Source of the DNA: Streptomyces sp. MUM 178J
GTDB taxonomy: Bacteria > Actinomycetota > Actinomycetes > Streptomycetales > Streptomycetaceae
Direction: 5' to 3'
DNA length: 64,000 nt
Assembly: GCF_022414575.1 (NCBI RefSeq)
Contig: NZ_JADWYQ010000015.1
Coordinates: 62,001 to 126,000 of the forward strand
Shown: in pieces, positions 26,049 to 34,363 of the stretch
Layout of the letters: each line of letters begins with the position of its first letter
Position numbering within the stretch: the first letter of the stretch is position 1
Notes under the pieces: generated by a model
Databases searched by the model: none
The model's input: only the letters and a program-made list of their open reading frames with translations
What the model was told of the DNA's origin: nothing
Translations under genes and position numbers: made by a program

Positions 26049-26836
26049 CAGGGCTCCATCCAGATGGACCGCATCGCGGTGATGCCCTCTTCGACGGCCT
26101 GGGTGATCTCGGTGGTGCTGGGACCGGTGATCGTGAGGGAGGTGCGGTCGGCCAGGGCGCGTGCGGTCTCGCGCAGTTGGCGTTCGCCGTGGGCAGTGGC
26201 CCAGGCGGGGCGGGAGCCGTCGTTCATCTTCGCCGCGGTCTCGCTGATGACCGCTTCGAAGATGATCAGGGCCAGGGTTTCCCGGACGACTTCGTCGGGG
26301 CTGGGGGGTGTGCTGTCGGTGCCGGCTTCCAGGACCCATTGAGCTACTTCGCTGGCGACGAAGCGGCGTTCCTGGTCTTCGATGGTGCCGTCGGCGAGCG
26401 GCCCGCAGGCCGCGTCCACGATGCGGCGGGTCCAGTCGATCGGGTCGGCGGCGGCGGCCTGCAGTTGTGCGTAGTCGAGGCCAAGTTCGTGCAGAGCCTG
26501 CGCGTTGCCGGTGCGGTAGGCGTAGGCCGCGGCCGCGGCACGGCCTGCGGTGCGTGAGGACCGGGCGACGCTGCGCTGCGCCCCTCCCCCGCTACGGCCT
26601 CCTCCGGCCCCTCCAGCCCCTCCGCCTCCGCCGCCGGGGCCGTCGGCGTGGCCGCCGGAGGGGCCGCCGGAGGGGCGGAACAAGCCGAGGGCAGGGATCA
26701 GCTGATCGGTGTTGAGCTGGGGTGGGGGCGCGCCGGGACCGGAGCCGGCCAGAGCGTCGAGCCACTGGGTGATGTTGTGCTGCAGTTGTTTGCTGGCCGG
26801 TGTGCCGTTTCCGGTGTAGGAGCCTTTGGTGCCCAT
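26048..26836 (-). CDS. qatB: QatB: Qat system protein of unknown fold
   Basis: 262 residues, ATG 26836, overlapping qatA and qatC by one base each. The N-terminus (MGTKGSYTGNGTPASKQLQH) is followed by a Gly-rich linker at about 65-92, then a helical C-terminal domain (GRAAAAAYAYRTGNAQALHE, DEVVRETLALIIFEAVISET). No enzymatic motif is visible. QatB proteins are identified mainly by position between the KAP ATPase and the QueC-like gene, as here. The KGSxxG-type N-terminus and Gly-rich linker fit family members as I know them. Confidence 0.8.
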   Translation of the reverse strand: MGTKGSYTGNGTPASKQLQHNITQWLDALAGSGPGAPPPQLNTDQLIPALGLFRPSGGPSGGHADGPGGGGGGAGGAGGGRSGGGAQRSVARSSRTAGRAAAAAYAYRTGNAQALHELGLDYAQLQAAAADPIDWTRRIVDAACGPLADGTIEDQERRFVASEVAQWVLEAGTDSTPPSPDEVVRETLALIIFEAVISETAAKMNDGSRPAWATAHGERQLRETARALADRTSLTITGPSTTEITQAVEEGITAMRSIWMEP

Positions 26837-28746
26837 CAGCGGCTGCTTCCTGTGCCCAGCGCGTGGTCGAGGGTGCGCCCGATCTGGTCCTGGCCGGCCG
26901 GGACATGGCTCTTCCAGTGCTCCAGCACGCCGCGGAAGACGGGGACGGCGGACGGGAGAACCAGGATGGTGGCCGGTTGCAATTCTCGGGCAGGAATGGA
27001 CTGAAGGAGGCGGGTGGCCCGCTCGGCACTGGCCGGGTAGGCAGTGGTGATGCGAACCAGGCTGCGCACGGCTGCGGTCTGTTCGGTAGGCCGGTCTCGG
27101 CCGGCCCGGCCAAGGTATTCGACCAGGCTCGCAGCGTCGTCCTCGCCGAGCGCGGTGATGTCGGCTTCGGTGACCCGGCGCTGGTCGAAGCGCACGCTGG
27201 ACAGCAGGTTGGCCGCGATGTCGCGCAGCCGACCGGGCAGTCCGGCGTCGAGGAGCTGCTCGCCGGTGAACGCGGCTGCCAGGTAGAGGTAGGGGGCCAG
27301 GTCCACGGGGCCGAGGTCGGGGGGAAGTTTGGCCCATCGGATCAGGTCGTCGTCGAAGGCGACCGGCTCGCTCTCGCCTTCGTCCGGCGTCGGTTGCTGT
27401 TCCGGGGAAGCAGCGTCGTCGGGATCGGGGTCGGCGGCGATGGGGGGTTCAGGGGCGGGCCGGCCGGCGGTTGTCTCCAGTTTGGCCATGCGGGAGCGCA
27501 GTTCGCCGCGGGCCAGCCATCCCAGGACGGTAGCGAAGGCGTTGGGCAGCAGCTTCTCCAGAACCATGAGCTTGGCCACGATGTCCGGCTCGAGTTCGAT
27601 GCCGCGATGGTCGGCGACGGACTGGCGCACCCGCAGGTCGTTGAGAAAGCGCTTGATGCGGCGGGGGCTGCCTTGGAGCTTCTCGTAGAGGATGGGTGTC
27701 ATCCGTGAGGCAAAGGCCATTTCGGCGAAGATGTCGTTGCCGTTCACGGCCTCGGCCAGGTCGTCCAGCAGGCCCTTCTCCAGCCGCAGGTGTACGCAGG
27801 CCTCGATATAGGGGGTGAGTTCCTCGACGGTCAGGCGCTGAGAGAGCTGCAGCAGGACGAGGAATGCCTCGGTGTCGAAGCGGCTCAGGGTGGGCAGCGG
27901 CACCGTGGTCTGCACGATCTTGTGCAGGTAGAGGCTGGCCGGTTCCTCGAAGTATCTCTCTTGCGCTGCCTGTTGTCCGCTGCCGGGGTCGGGGAAGCGG
28001 GCTCGCAGGGCGTCGGCAACCCGGTGCTCGTCGGCGGCGACGACGAAGGCCATCTTCGGCACGGCCAGGAACAGCCGGATGGTCTCCAGCGTGTCCACGA
28101 CCGTGTCGGGCAGGCAGCGGTCGAGATCGTCGACCAGCACGACCACGCGCCTGAGGTGGCTGAGTTCGGCGGACTCCATCAGTGTGCGGAACTCACTGCG
28201 GAATTCGCCGAGTCCGCGTGAGGGCGGGTCGCCTGCGTCGGCATCATCGTTGCTGGGCTCGGTGTTGATCAGGCTGGTGAGGTCGTCGACGGAAGGCAAC
28301 TGCAGGGTCAGGGACGTCTTGGCCGCCACTTGCAGGGCCTTGGCCCAGTCGACTCGCTGGCGCAGCTTGGTCAGCATCGTCCGGGCGCGGCTGATGCGGC
28401 CCTCTGGCTGTTCTTTCTTGGCGAGCTCGGCGGCGACGGCGCTGAGCACCTCGCCGATCAGGGTTTCCTTGGCGCCCACACCGGGGTCGTAGCGCCACGG
28501 GTCTGTGCTGATCACGAGAATGGTCGTGTCCGTTGCGGGCGGCTTGGGGGCGAGTTCGTCCTCGATGAGGCGGAGCACGGTGGTCTTGCCACTCCCCCAG
28601 GCGCCCGAGACTCCGACGGTCACCGGGTCAAGGGCGTCGTCGAGGACTGCCTGGACCACAGTTTTGGCCACCGCGTCAAAAGACAGAAGATCCAGGCGGG
28701 TCGGCTCGTCCGACCACAGCTGTGCAGACATATTGCTCTTGCCCAT
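26836..28746 (-). CDS. qatA: QatA: KAP-family P-loop NTPase
   Basis: 636 residues from ATG 28746; ATG 28731 (MSAQLW) is an alternative start. Walker A is GAWGSGKTTVL (residues 48-58), ISTDPWRYDPG follows, and Walker B is VVVLVDDLDRCLP (201-213), together defining the KAP NTPase group. FVVAADEHRVADALRARF and SPRRIKRFLNDLRVRQS are the usual sensor and lid regions. Unlike many KAP proteins it has no membrane insertion. It heads the four-gene operon and would be the ATP-driven core of the complex. How phage is sensed is unknown. Confidence 0.87.
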   Translation of the reverse strand: MGKSNMSAQLWSDEPTRLDLLSFDAVAKTVVQAVLDDALDPVTVGVSGAWGSGKTTVLRLIEDELAPKPPATDTTILVISTDPWRYDPGVGAKETLIGEVLSAVAAELAKKEQPEGRISRARTMLTKLRQRVDWAKALQVAAKTSLTLQLPSVDDLTSLINTEPSNDDADAGDPPSRGLGEFRSEFRTLMESAELSHLRRVVVLVDDLDRCLPDTVVDTLETIRLFLAVPKMAFVVAADEHRVADALRARFPDPGSGQQAAQERYFEEPASLYLHKIVQTTVPLPTLSRFDTEAFLVLLQLSQRLTVEELTPYIEACVHLRLEKGLLDDLAEAVNGNDIFAEMAFASRMTPILYEKLQGSPRRIKRFLNDLRVRQSVADHRGIELEPDIVAKLMVLEKLLPNAFATVLGWLARGELRSRMAKLETTAGRPAPEPPIAADPDPDDAASPEQQPTPDEGESEPVAFDDDLIRWAKLPPDLGPVDLAPYLYLAAAFTGEQLLDAGLPGRLRDIAANLLSSVRFDQRRVTEADITALGEDDAASLVEYLGRAGRDRPTEQTAAVRSLVRITTAYPASAERATRLLQSIPARELQPATILVLPSAVPVFRGVLEHWKSHVPAGQDQIGRTLDHALGTGSSR

Positions 28747-28832
28747 CCCCAGGGCCTGTGACTATCTCGTCTCAGGCGATACCCGCACCAGCACTGCGCA
28801 TACGGACGCTCCCGAGTGTGCAGCAAACACAC

Positions 28833-28860
28833 ACAATAGTGCTCACTTCATCCTCAACAA
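28833..28860 (-). promoter_or_regulatory. Candidate qat operon promoter
   Basis: On the - strand, TTGTTG (28860-28855), a 16-base gap and TATTGT (28838-28833) resemble a vegetative promoter about 90 bases ahead of the qatA start. The stretch is distinctly AT-rich for this genome. Not tested. Confidence 0.35.
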
Positions 28861-28899
28861 TAGAAACAGACGCATCCGTTGCGGCCGCCGACGTGGCCG

Positions 28900-29162
28900 A
28901 CGCCGACCCGGGGCGGGCGGCGGATGACTGCATCCTCGGTCTGCCCGTGCCGACTCGATTCGGCCATTGCGTGCGTGAAGCCGGGCGCGCCACAGCCGAG
29001 AGAGTAGCCGCCAGCCCGCACCCAGTACGCCAGTGCGTCGATCAACCCACGCCGCGGATGCTTGCGCGGGCGCTCGCCCGGCATCGCGGGCGGCACCAGC
29101 GGTTCGAGCACTGCCCATCCGACATCGGAAAGATCCGTAGGGTACCCCCGCCGTTCGGCCAC
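28900..29162 (-). pseudogene. Remnant of an IS5-family transposase
   Basis: From ATG 29162 the - strand reads RRGYPTDLSDVGWAVLEPLV, PPAMPGERPRKHPRRGLIDA and LAYWVRAGG, the N-terminus of IS5-family transposases, then loses similarity. A shifted frame nearer 28900-28960 (PRMQSSAARPGSASATSAAA) resembles a later piece of the same protein, so the middle is probably deleted. No inverted repeats were found. The 200 bases beyond it (29163-29355) hold nothing I recognise. Confidence 0.65.
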
Positions 29163-29355
29163 ACCCGCCTCCCCATAGTGCAGGGCCTGCTAGCTCGCCT
29201 GCCCTTGCTGGCACTTAGCAGATACCTACTAACTCCATTGCTGTTACGGTCTGTTACGCGACAACGCTCAAGGTGCAGCGCCAGTCTGTCGGCAAAACGG
29301 CACGGTGGGTTAGGCGCCACTGTCACGCCGGCGGCGCCTCCAGCCCGTTACCTGC

Positions 29356-29760
29356 CTACTCCAGGTAAATTCCGGCGAAAGCACCGTCGAAGCCGAGCGC
29401 GGCCAAGCCCGCCTCGACACTCGGGTGGGTCGTCCCGTGCGGGCCGCCGACCAGGGCGTCAAAGTCGGCGCGGCTGATCTCGGGCTCGAGCCACTGGTTG
29501 CCGCACCGGCAGCGGACCCAGACGTTGCGCCCGTGGTTGATAAGCAGCCAGTCGCGTCGGGCACGGCAGGCGGAGCACATCACGGGGATGCCCCCGAGAG
29601 CGAGTTCGCGTGAGTGGCCGACGCAGCGAATCGCCCCGGGGCCGTCGGCCGGCCGAGTCTCGGCCTGGAGCTGCAGCAGGGGGTCGGTACCAGTGGGGAG
29701 GACGGGCAGCGCGGGTGCCGGCTCCGTGGTGCGGGTGGTGGTTCTGAGCACGAGCGTCAT
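29356..29760 (-). CDS. Zinc-ribbon hypothetical protein
   Basis: 134 residues; start at ATG 29760. A basic/Thr N-terminus leads to two Cys pairs, VMCSACRARR and VRCRCGNQW, about 20 residues apart, forming a likely zinc ribbon around residues 60-90. The C-terminus reads SRADFDALVGGPHGTTHPSV. It lies just downstream of the relaxase gene. Zinc ribbons commonly bind nucleic acid, and a relaxosome or regulatory role is possible but only inferred. Confidence 0.62.
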   Translation of the reverse strand: MTLVLRTTTRTTEPAPALPVLPTGTDPLLQLQAETRPADGPGAIRCVGHSRELALGGIPVMCSACRARRDWLLINHGRNVWVRCRCGNQWLEPEISRADFDALVGGPHGTTHPSVEAGLAALGFDGAFAGIYLE

Positions 29761-29866
29761 CTCCCGGTTGTCGGTCCTGTCTTCATCCGTAACAGCCGGT
29801 GGAACCGGCTGTCCATACATTTCGCGGCGTCCGCTCGGTCGGTGGCCGGCTACCGGTTCGACCTGT

Positions 29867-31627
29867 TCAGCGACGTGGCGAGCGGCGGTTGGGGTCTTGA
29901 ACAGTCCCGAGCAGCGCGGCTGCCGTCGCGTTTCGTTCACTGGTGCGACTGCTCGGCGTGGTGGCCTGGCGGGTGGCGGCCTGCGGACGACGGGCACCGT
30001 CACCCGGGTGTGCCGGGAGCTGGGCGATGCGCCGCAGGCGCCAGACCAGGACGTCGTTCACGTCGTCGGCGCTGTCGAGTTCGCGCATGTCGATGGCCTG
30101 GCGCAGGAGGGCTTCGGAGTCATGGCCTGCCCGCTCTGCCTGGGCGAGGGTGGCGACCAAGGCGTCGGTCCTCGCTTTCGTGCCTCCTGCCCGTACGACC
30201 TTCTCGGGCAGGACGGCGCGAAGGGTGGCCTCGTGCATGAGGCGCTGGGCGTCAGGAAGGGCGCGGCCTTGGTCGTGCAGCATGCGCATCGGGGTGGCGG
30301 CGGCCTGGCGGTAGGCGGTGCGCAGGTGCGCGGCGGCTTGTCGGGAGGCGTGGGCCTGCTGGGCGTGTCCGCGGGCGGAGTGCCAGCGGGCGGCGGCGAG
30401 GGTGACGAGGACGAGGGTGGAGACGAGCATGGCGGTGGTGCCGCCGTCCTCGCCTCGGCCGAGCGCTCCGCCGGCCTGGACAATGCCTCGGGCGGCTGAG
30501 CGGAGGGCCCGGGTGTCGGCGCGTTCGGCGCGGACATGACTGCGGGTCGCCCGTTCGAAGGCGCGAGCTGCGGCGGCCAGCTCGGTGCGGGTGGTGGCCG
30601 GTGAGGTCTGGGCCACTGCGTCGAGGAGTTCTCCGACGCCGACGAGCTGGGGAGCGGCCTCGCCGTCCTCGTCGCGTTCCAGGAGCGTGACCGAGCGCTC
30701 GGCGATGACGACTGCGTTCCGTCGTTGACGGGCGGGCGGTGACCAGTTCGTCCGGGCAGCGCCGACCGCGGGCGCGCTCGGCTCGGCGGCCCCGTCAGCG
30801 AGGCGTAGGCGGATCTTCGGAAGGGAGAGGTCGGGGGCCAGTTTGGAGCCGGGGTACCAGACCGGGTCTCCGTCGCGGTTGCGGTCGCCGGGCAGGGCCA
30901 CGCTGTAGCCGAGCGCGTCACCGGACGGTGCGTGCCGCAGCTTCACCCGCACCCCCGCCTCTCGGAGCCGCGTGAAGAACTCCTCTTCCGAATCCGCTCC
31001 CGCCACGGCTCGGCGAACGGCCTCGCGGAGCGTCTCGCGCGAGGTCTCCGGGCGGCCGGTGCGCTCGGCCTTGAACTTCTCGGCGCTGCTGGGATTCTTC
31101 GCTGCGGTTCCGTCGCCCGCGTTCAGGCGCCGCAGGCCCATCTCCTTCTCGATGCGGCGGCATTCGGCCTGGGCCTTGTTGAAGTCGTAGTTCAGGCGCG
31201 GGTTGCGCAGGTCGCCGCGTACGAGGGTGGCCACGATGTGGATGTGGTCTTCCGCGTGGCGGACGGCGATCCACCGGCAGCCGTCGGAGTCTCCAGCCGG
31301 GGCGATGCCGGTGGCGTGGACGATGCGCTGGGCGACGGCGTTCCACTCCTCGTCGTCCAGCCGCCGGTCCCCGGGGGCGGTGCGGACCGAGCAGTGCCAG
31401 ACGTGCTTGGCGGGTGCGCGGTCGCCGGCCTGCTTGACCCGCAGGTCCAGGGCGGCGGTGAGCCGGGCGAGGGTGACCTTCGGGTCGGGGTCGATGCCGG
31501 GGTCGGGGGCGAAGCCGTCCCAGGAGCCGACGAGGTGTGCGTCGTTGTGCTCCTCGCGCCGTCCGGGGCCGTACAGGTAGACGAGGAGTCCGTGGGTGCG
31601 GGAGCCGCGTCCGATGTCGGGAACCAT
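29867..31627 (-). CDS. Relaxase / mobilisation nuclease
   Basis: 586 residues from ATG 31627 (GTG 31630 is also in frame); the start overlaps the mobC-like stop. The relaxase domain occupies about residues 10-230. The metal-binding triad motif RHAEDHIHIVATL has His124, His128 and His130, and HVWHCSVRTAPGDRRL and RLNYDFNKAQAECRRIEKEM are typical neighbours in MOBP-like enzymes. It should nick oriT and stay bound to the transferred strand. The C-terminal half is helical (about 300-540), and the final 40 residues are Arg/Ser/Thr-rich, ending NRRSPRR, like the tails of many other element proteins. Relaxases are recognised by VirD4 through such C-termini. Confidence 0.85.
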   Translation of the reverse strand: MVPDIGRGSRTHGLLVYLYGPGRREEHNDAHLVGSWDGFAPDPGIDPDPKVTLARLTAALDLRVKQAGDRAPAKHVWHCSVRTAPGDRRLDDEEWNAVAQRIVHATGIAPAGDSDGCRWIAVRHAEDHIHIVATLVRGDLRNPRLNYDFNKAQAECRRIEKEMGLRRLNAGDGTAAKNPSSAEKFKAERTGRPETSRETLREAVRRAVAGADSEEEFFTRLREAGVRVKLRHAPSGDALGYSVALPGDRNRDGDPVWYPGSKLAPDLSLPKIRLRLADGAAEPSAPAVGAARTNWSPPARQRRNAVVIAERSVTLLERDEDGEAAPQLVGVGELLDAVAQTSPATTRTELAAAARAFERATRSHVRAERADTRALRSAARGIVQAGGALGRGEDGGTTAMLVSTLVLVTLAAARWHSARGHAQQAHASRQAAAHLRTAYRQAAATPMRMLHDQGRALPDAQRLMHEATLRAVLPEKVVRAGGTKARTDALVATLAQAERAGHDSEALLRQAIDMRELDSADDVNDVLVWRLRRIAQLPAHPGDGARRPQAATRQATTPSSRTSERNATAAALLGTVQDPNRRSPRR

Positions 31628-32292
31628 CACAGCCGCCGGGTCACCAGGTCGTTCGCCGCGTCATCGACGCGGGCGAGAACTCCGGTCAGCGCGCCCAGCG
31701 CGCGTTCGAGTTCACCGGCGCGCGGCTGGCCACCGCTGTTGAGGACGAAGGCGATCTGGTTGATGTTGTTGCCGATCCGGGCCAGCGCGGTGCGCAGAGC
31801 GGCGAGTTCGTCGATGGCGGTGTCGAGCTGGTCGTTGCTGTTCACGGCGGCGCATCCGCGGGCGGCGCTCAGGCCGGAGACGGCGAGGAAGCGGGCGACG
31901 GTGACGCCGCGCTTGGTGGCGGCCTCGGCGATCTCGGTCTTCTCGGTGTCGGAGAGGCGGGTGGTCGTCTTGCGGGTGCGCTCGCTGGGGTTGCGGGTGC
32001 GGCGGCGCGGTTTGCGGTCGGGGTAGGCGGGCGTGCTCGGGCTCGGCTGCTCGCGGTGGTCGTCACGGTCGGCTTCTCCCCCGGTGACCGGCGCCCCCTG
32101 GTGCCGGTTGCCCGGCTGGTGCCCGTGCGCCCTCACTCGGGGACCAGCCGGGCTTCCCCCGCCCTCCTGGGCGGGGGCAAGTGCGTACGTCGGGCCGTAG
32201 GACCGTCGTACGCGATAGCTTGCTCCGCCAGGAGCCGTGGTGGGGTCACGCTGCTGTCCAGCGGAGGTGGCCACCGGGTCGTTGCTGTTCAC
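31627..32292 (-). CDS. MobC-like relaxosome protein
   Basis: 221 residues; a basic, disordered N-terminus (to about 105; PDRKPRRRTRNPSERTRKTT) precedes a MobC domain: RLSDTEKTEIAEAATKRGVT, VARFLAVSGLSAARG, ELAALRTALARIGNNINQIA. MobC proteins bind oriT and help relaxase open the DNA. The direct overlap with the relaxase start fits that partnership. A probable oriT repeat lies 270 bases upstream. Confidence 0.8.
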   Translation of the reverse strand: MNSNDPVATSAGQQRDPTTAPGGASYRVRRSYGPTYALAPAQEGGGSPAGPRVRAHGHQPGNRHQGAPVTGGEADRDDHREQPSPSTPAYPDRKPRRRTRNPSERTRKTTTRLSDTEKTEIAEAATKRGVTVARFLAVSGLSAARGCAAVNSNDQLDTAIDELAALRTALARIGNNINQIAFVLNSGGQPRAGELERALGALTGVLARVDDAANDLVTRRL

Positions 32293-32513
32293 CGGCTCGT
32301 CTCCGGGTCCTGCTGCTGGATTTCGCGGACGAGTTCCTCGATCCAGTCCATGGCCAGGACGGGGTGGTGCAGGGTCCAGGGCCGGTCGTGCTGCTCGCGT
32401 TGCACGATCCAGGTGGTGTCGGGGCCGGACTGGGCGCGGTGGAGGTGTCCGTGCTGGTGCAGGACGGTCAGCCAGGAGTCGACTTCGGCTGGCGTGGCCG
32501 GGTGAGTGCGCAT
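32289..32513 (-). CDS. Small hypothetical protein ahead of mobC
   Basis: 74 residues from ATG 32513; the stop overlaps the mobC start. It reads TPAEVDSWLTVLHQHGHLHR, TTWIVQREQHDRPWTL and MDWIEELVREIQQQ. It may be a compact mixed alpha/beta domain. First gene of the mob unit, next to the oriT-like repeat. No family identified. Confidence 0.55.
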   Translation of the reverse strand: MRTHPATPAEVDSWLTVLHQHGHLHRAQSGPDTTWIVQREQHDRPWTLHHPVLAMDWIEELVREIQQQDPETSR

Positions 32514-32558
32514 CGGGTGCTCTCCGCTTCTACTGTGGCGGGGTGTGTCGGTGACATG

Positions 32559-32604
32559 CGGAGTGGGTGACCGGCCGGGGTGACCGGTTCGGTCACCCAC
32601 TCCG
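32559..32604. other. 15-bp perfect inverted repeat, candidate oriT
   Basis: CGGAGTGGGTGACCG (32559-32573) and its exact complement (32590-32604) are separated by 16 bases that contain a further GTGACCGG. There is no following T-run in either direction, so it is not a typical terminator. Its place just ahead of the mob genes suits an origin of transfer or a regulator site. Confidence 0.45.
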
Positions 32605-33225
32605 TGGAGGTTCGGTCAGGGCCGGGAGGAAGTGACCGGCTGGCGGTGCTGCTCACGCAGCTGAGCCATCAGCGCGGTCAGGGTGTCGCTGGACAGCGGG
32701 ATCTGCTGACCTCGGATCGCCTGGGCGACCACCTTGCGGGTCAGTTTGTCCTCGGCCCTGACCGCCGACCGGGCGATCGCCAGCAGCTCCTCGGTGTCCG
32801 GGTCAGGACGCCGGTCACCAGTCGGCCGAGCGGCCCGGTCAGTGACCGGCGGCGAGGTGACCGGCGGGGCACTGACCGCCGCCGGGCTGCCCTGGTCATC
32901 ACCGACCGGGGCCGCACTGCCGGGGCGGTCAGTGACCGTCCGACCCTTGTCCGCCTGTCCCGTCAGGTCAGGGGCACCGTGGCTGCGGTTGTGGTGGTCG
33001 GTGACCGACTGGCCGCTGGTCGCCGGGGTCGAGTCTCCGGTCACTGACCGGGCGGCGGTGTCCTTGTCGGTCGGGGACAGCGGCAGCCGGTCGGTCAGAG
33101 CGGTGACCGACTGACCGGACTTGACCTGACCGGCCGCTGACCACTGCTGACCGGCTCGGTCGGTCCGGGTGACCTCGATAGCGTCGCCCCGGTCGGTCTC
33201 ACCGAGGTGACCGGGCTGACCGAGG
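32565..33225. repeat. Dense TGACC/GGTCA repeat array
   Basis: About 30 copies of TGACC or its complement occur in 660 bases, many as CGGTCAGTGACCG-like palindromes. The array lies mostly inside the 3' half of the DUF2637 gene, where it encodes repeated VTD, SVT and TDR, and runs into the 15-bp inverted repeat. Only one to three copies would be expected by chance. Confidence 0.7.
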
Positions 33226-33683
33226 TTCTGCCGGCCAGAGTCCTCGACCGGGCCCCGGGCAATGAGGATGTAGAGGTGGACCGCTCCGGCCAGTGCGAGC
33301 GGGGCAATGGTGGAGAGCACCGCGACCACCGCGTCACCGAGCTGGAGGCCGGTGCCGGCGACCGTGTCCTGATTGATGCGCACCGCGTGGAGTGCGTTGG
33401 CCCAGATGCTGGCGGCGGTGGCCGTGCCGAAGAGCGTCCAGACGTAGAGCCGGGCGCGCAGTGGTGCGTTGCGCAGGACCAGGAGGGCTCGGATGCCGTA
33501 GGCGATGAACCCATCGATCACCAGGGGGAACAGGTAGGTAAGGAAGCCTCGGATGTGGATGGCCACGGCCATCTGCTGCAGGGCGTCGTACGACAGCGCG
33601 CACCCCGCGCCCCCGAGCGCCACGACAGCCGCGCGGTCCCACCCGGATATGTGCGCCGTCTTCGACGCGCTTGCGATGTTCAT
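32616..33683 (-). CDS. DUF2637 membrane protein (Spd-like)
   Basis: 355 residues from ATG 33683. Residues 15-145 hold four hydrophobic helices in the DUF2637 pattern (AAVVALGGAGCALSYDALQQ, FLTYLFPLVIDGFIAYGI, TATAASIWANALHAVRI, VVAVLSTIAPLALAGAVHLY). A low-complexity region rich in VTD/SVT repeats covers about 160-290, then a helical C-terminus (LLAIARSAVRAEDKLTRKV). DUF2637 proteins include Streptomyces plasmid spread proteins. The start overlaps the WhiB stop. Confidence 0.75.
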   Translation of the reverse strand: MNIASASKTAHISGWDRAAVVALGGAGCALSYDALQQMAVAIHIRGFLTYLFPLVIDGFIAYGIRALLVLRNAPLRARLYVWTLFGTATAASIWANALHAVRINQDTVAGTGLQLGDAVVAVLSTIAPLALAGAVHLYILIARGPVEDSGRQNLGQPGHLGETDRGDAIEVTRTDRAGQQWSAAGQVKSGQSVTALTDRLPLSPTDKDTAARSVTGDSTPATSGQSVTDHHNRSHGAPDLTGQADKGRTVTDRPGSAAPVGDDQGSPAAVSAPPVTSPPVTDRAARPTGDRRPDPDTEELLAIARSAVRAEDKLTRKVVAQAIRGQQIPLSSDTLTALMAQLREQHRQPVTSSRP

Positions 33684-34246
33684 GCCGCCGTCCCGAAGTC
33701 GTCGCGGATCAGGCGCTCGCCGCTGGTCTCGAAAGGCGTGGTGTTCGTGGTGGGCTGGTTCAGGGTTCGGTTGCGCTCGGCCCGGCGGATCTCGCGGTAC
33801 CGCTTCTTGGCGTGCTCCTCGGTGACCTTCAGAAGCCAGGCCAGGCGCTGCTCGCTCACCCCGTGGCGGTAGGCCGCGTACTCGACCGCGCGGCGCTCCG
33901 TATGGGTGAGGTGCACGTCGCGTCCGGCGATGGTGGCATTGACGCGGCTGTAGTCGAGGCGGCTGGCGAGCTTGCCGTGCAGCGGCCCGCGCTCCTCTTC
34001 CGTCAGGCCGCCACGGATCCCGTCGGTGTCACCCCCTTCGAGAGCGGCGTCCAGGCAGGTGCGCCGGACCGGGCACTGGCCGCACAGGGCCTTGGCCGTG
34101 GCGATCTTGGCGGTCTCGTCGGGTTCGGGGAAGAAGACTTCGGGGTCCACCGGGTTGTACTCGGTGTTCTGGCAGACGGCGTCGGCCTGCCAGGTCTGGT
34201 CGCCGAGCTGACGGTGGTGGGCGGGGCCGTTCATCGTGTTGGTCAT
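33680..34246 (-). CDS. WhiB-family iron-sulphur regulator with C-terminal extension
   Basis: 188 residues from ATG 34246. The four cluster-binding cysteines are Cys25, Cys55, Cys58 and Cys64 (AVCQN, ALCGQCPVRRTC), followed by the GIRGG turn and TEEER. WhiB proteins bind a 4Fe-4S cluster and usually act with the main sigma factor. The extra 80 residues (HLTHTERRAVEYAAYRHGVS, WLLKVTEEHAKKRYREIRRA) look like an added DNA-binding helical domain. It probably controls the mob/replication operon in which it sits. Confidence 0.86.
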   Translation of the reverse strand: MTNTMNGPAHHRQLGDQTWQADAVCQNTEYNPVDPEVFFPEPDETAKIATAKALCGQCPVRRTCLDAALEGGDTDGIRGGLTEEERGPLHGKLASRLDYSRVNATIAGRDVHLTHTERRAVEYAAYRHGVSEQRLAWLLKVTEEHAKKRYREIRRAERNRTLNQPTTNTTPFETSGERLIRDDFGTAA

Positions 34247-34363
34247 GCGGGGTGCTCCGATCGCTCTCCGCGCGCAGGGGCGTCGGCGGAGAGGTGCGCT
34301 GGCGGTAGGTACCCGGGGGACGGCGCTGCGAGGGCGCGGTCCGGCGGGGTGGCCTGTGGAGGG

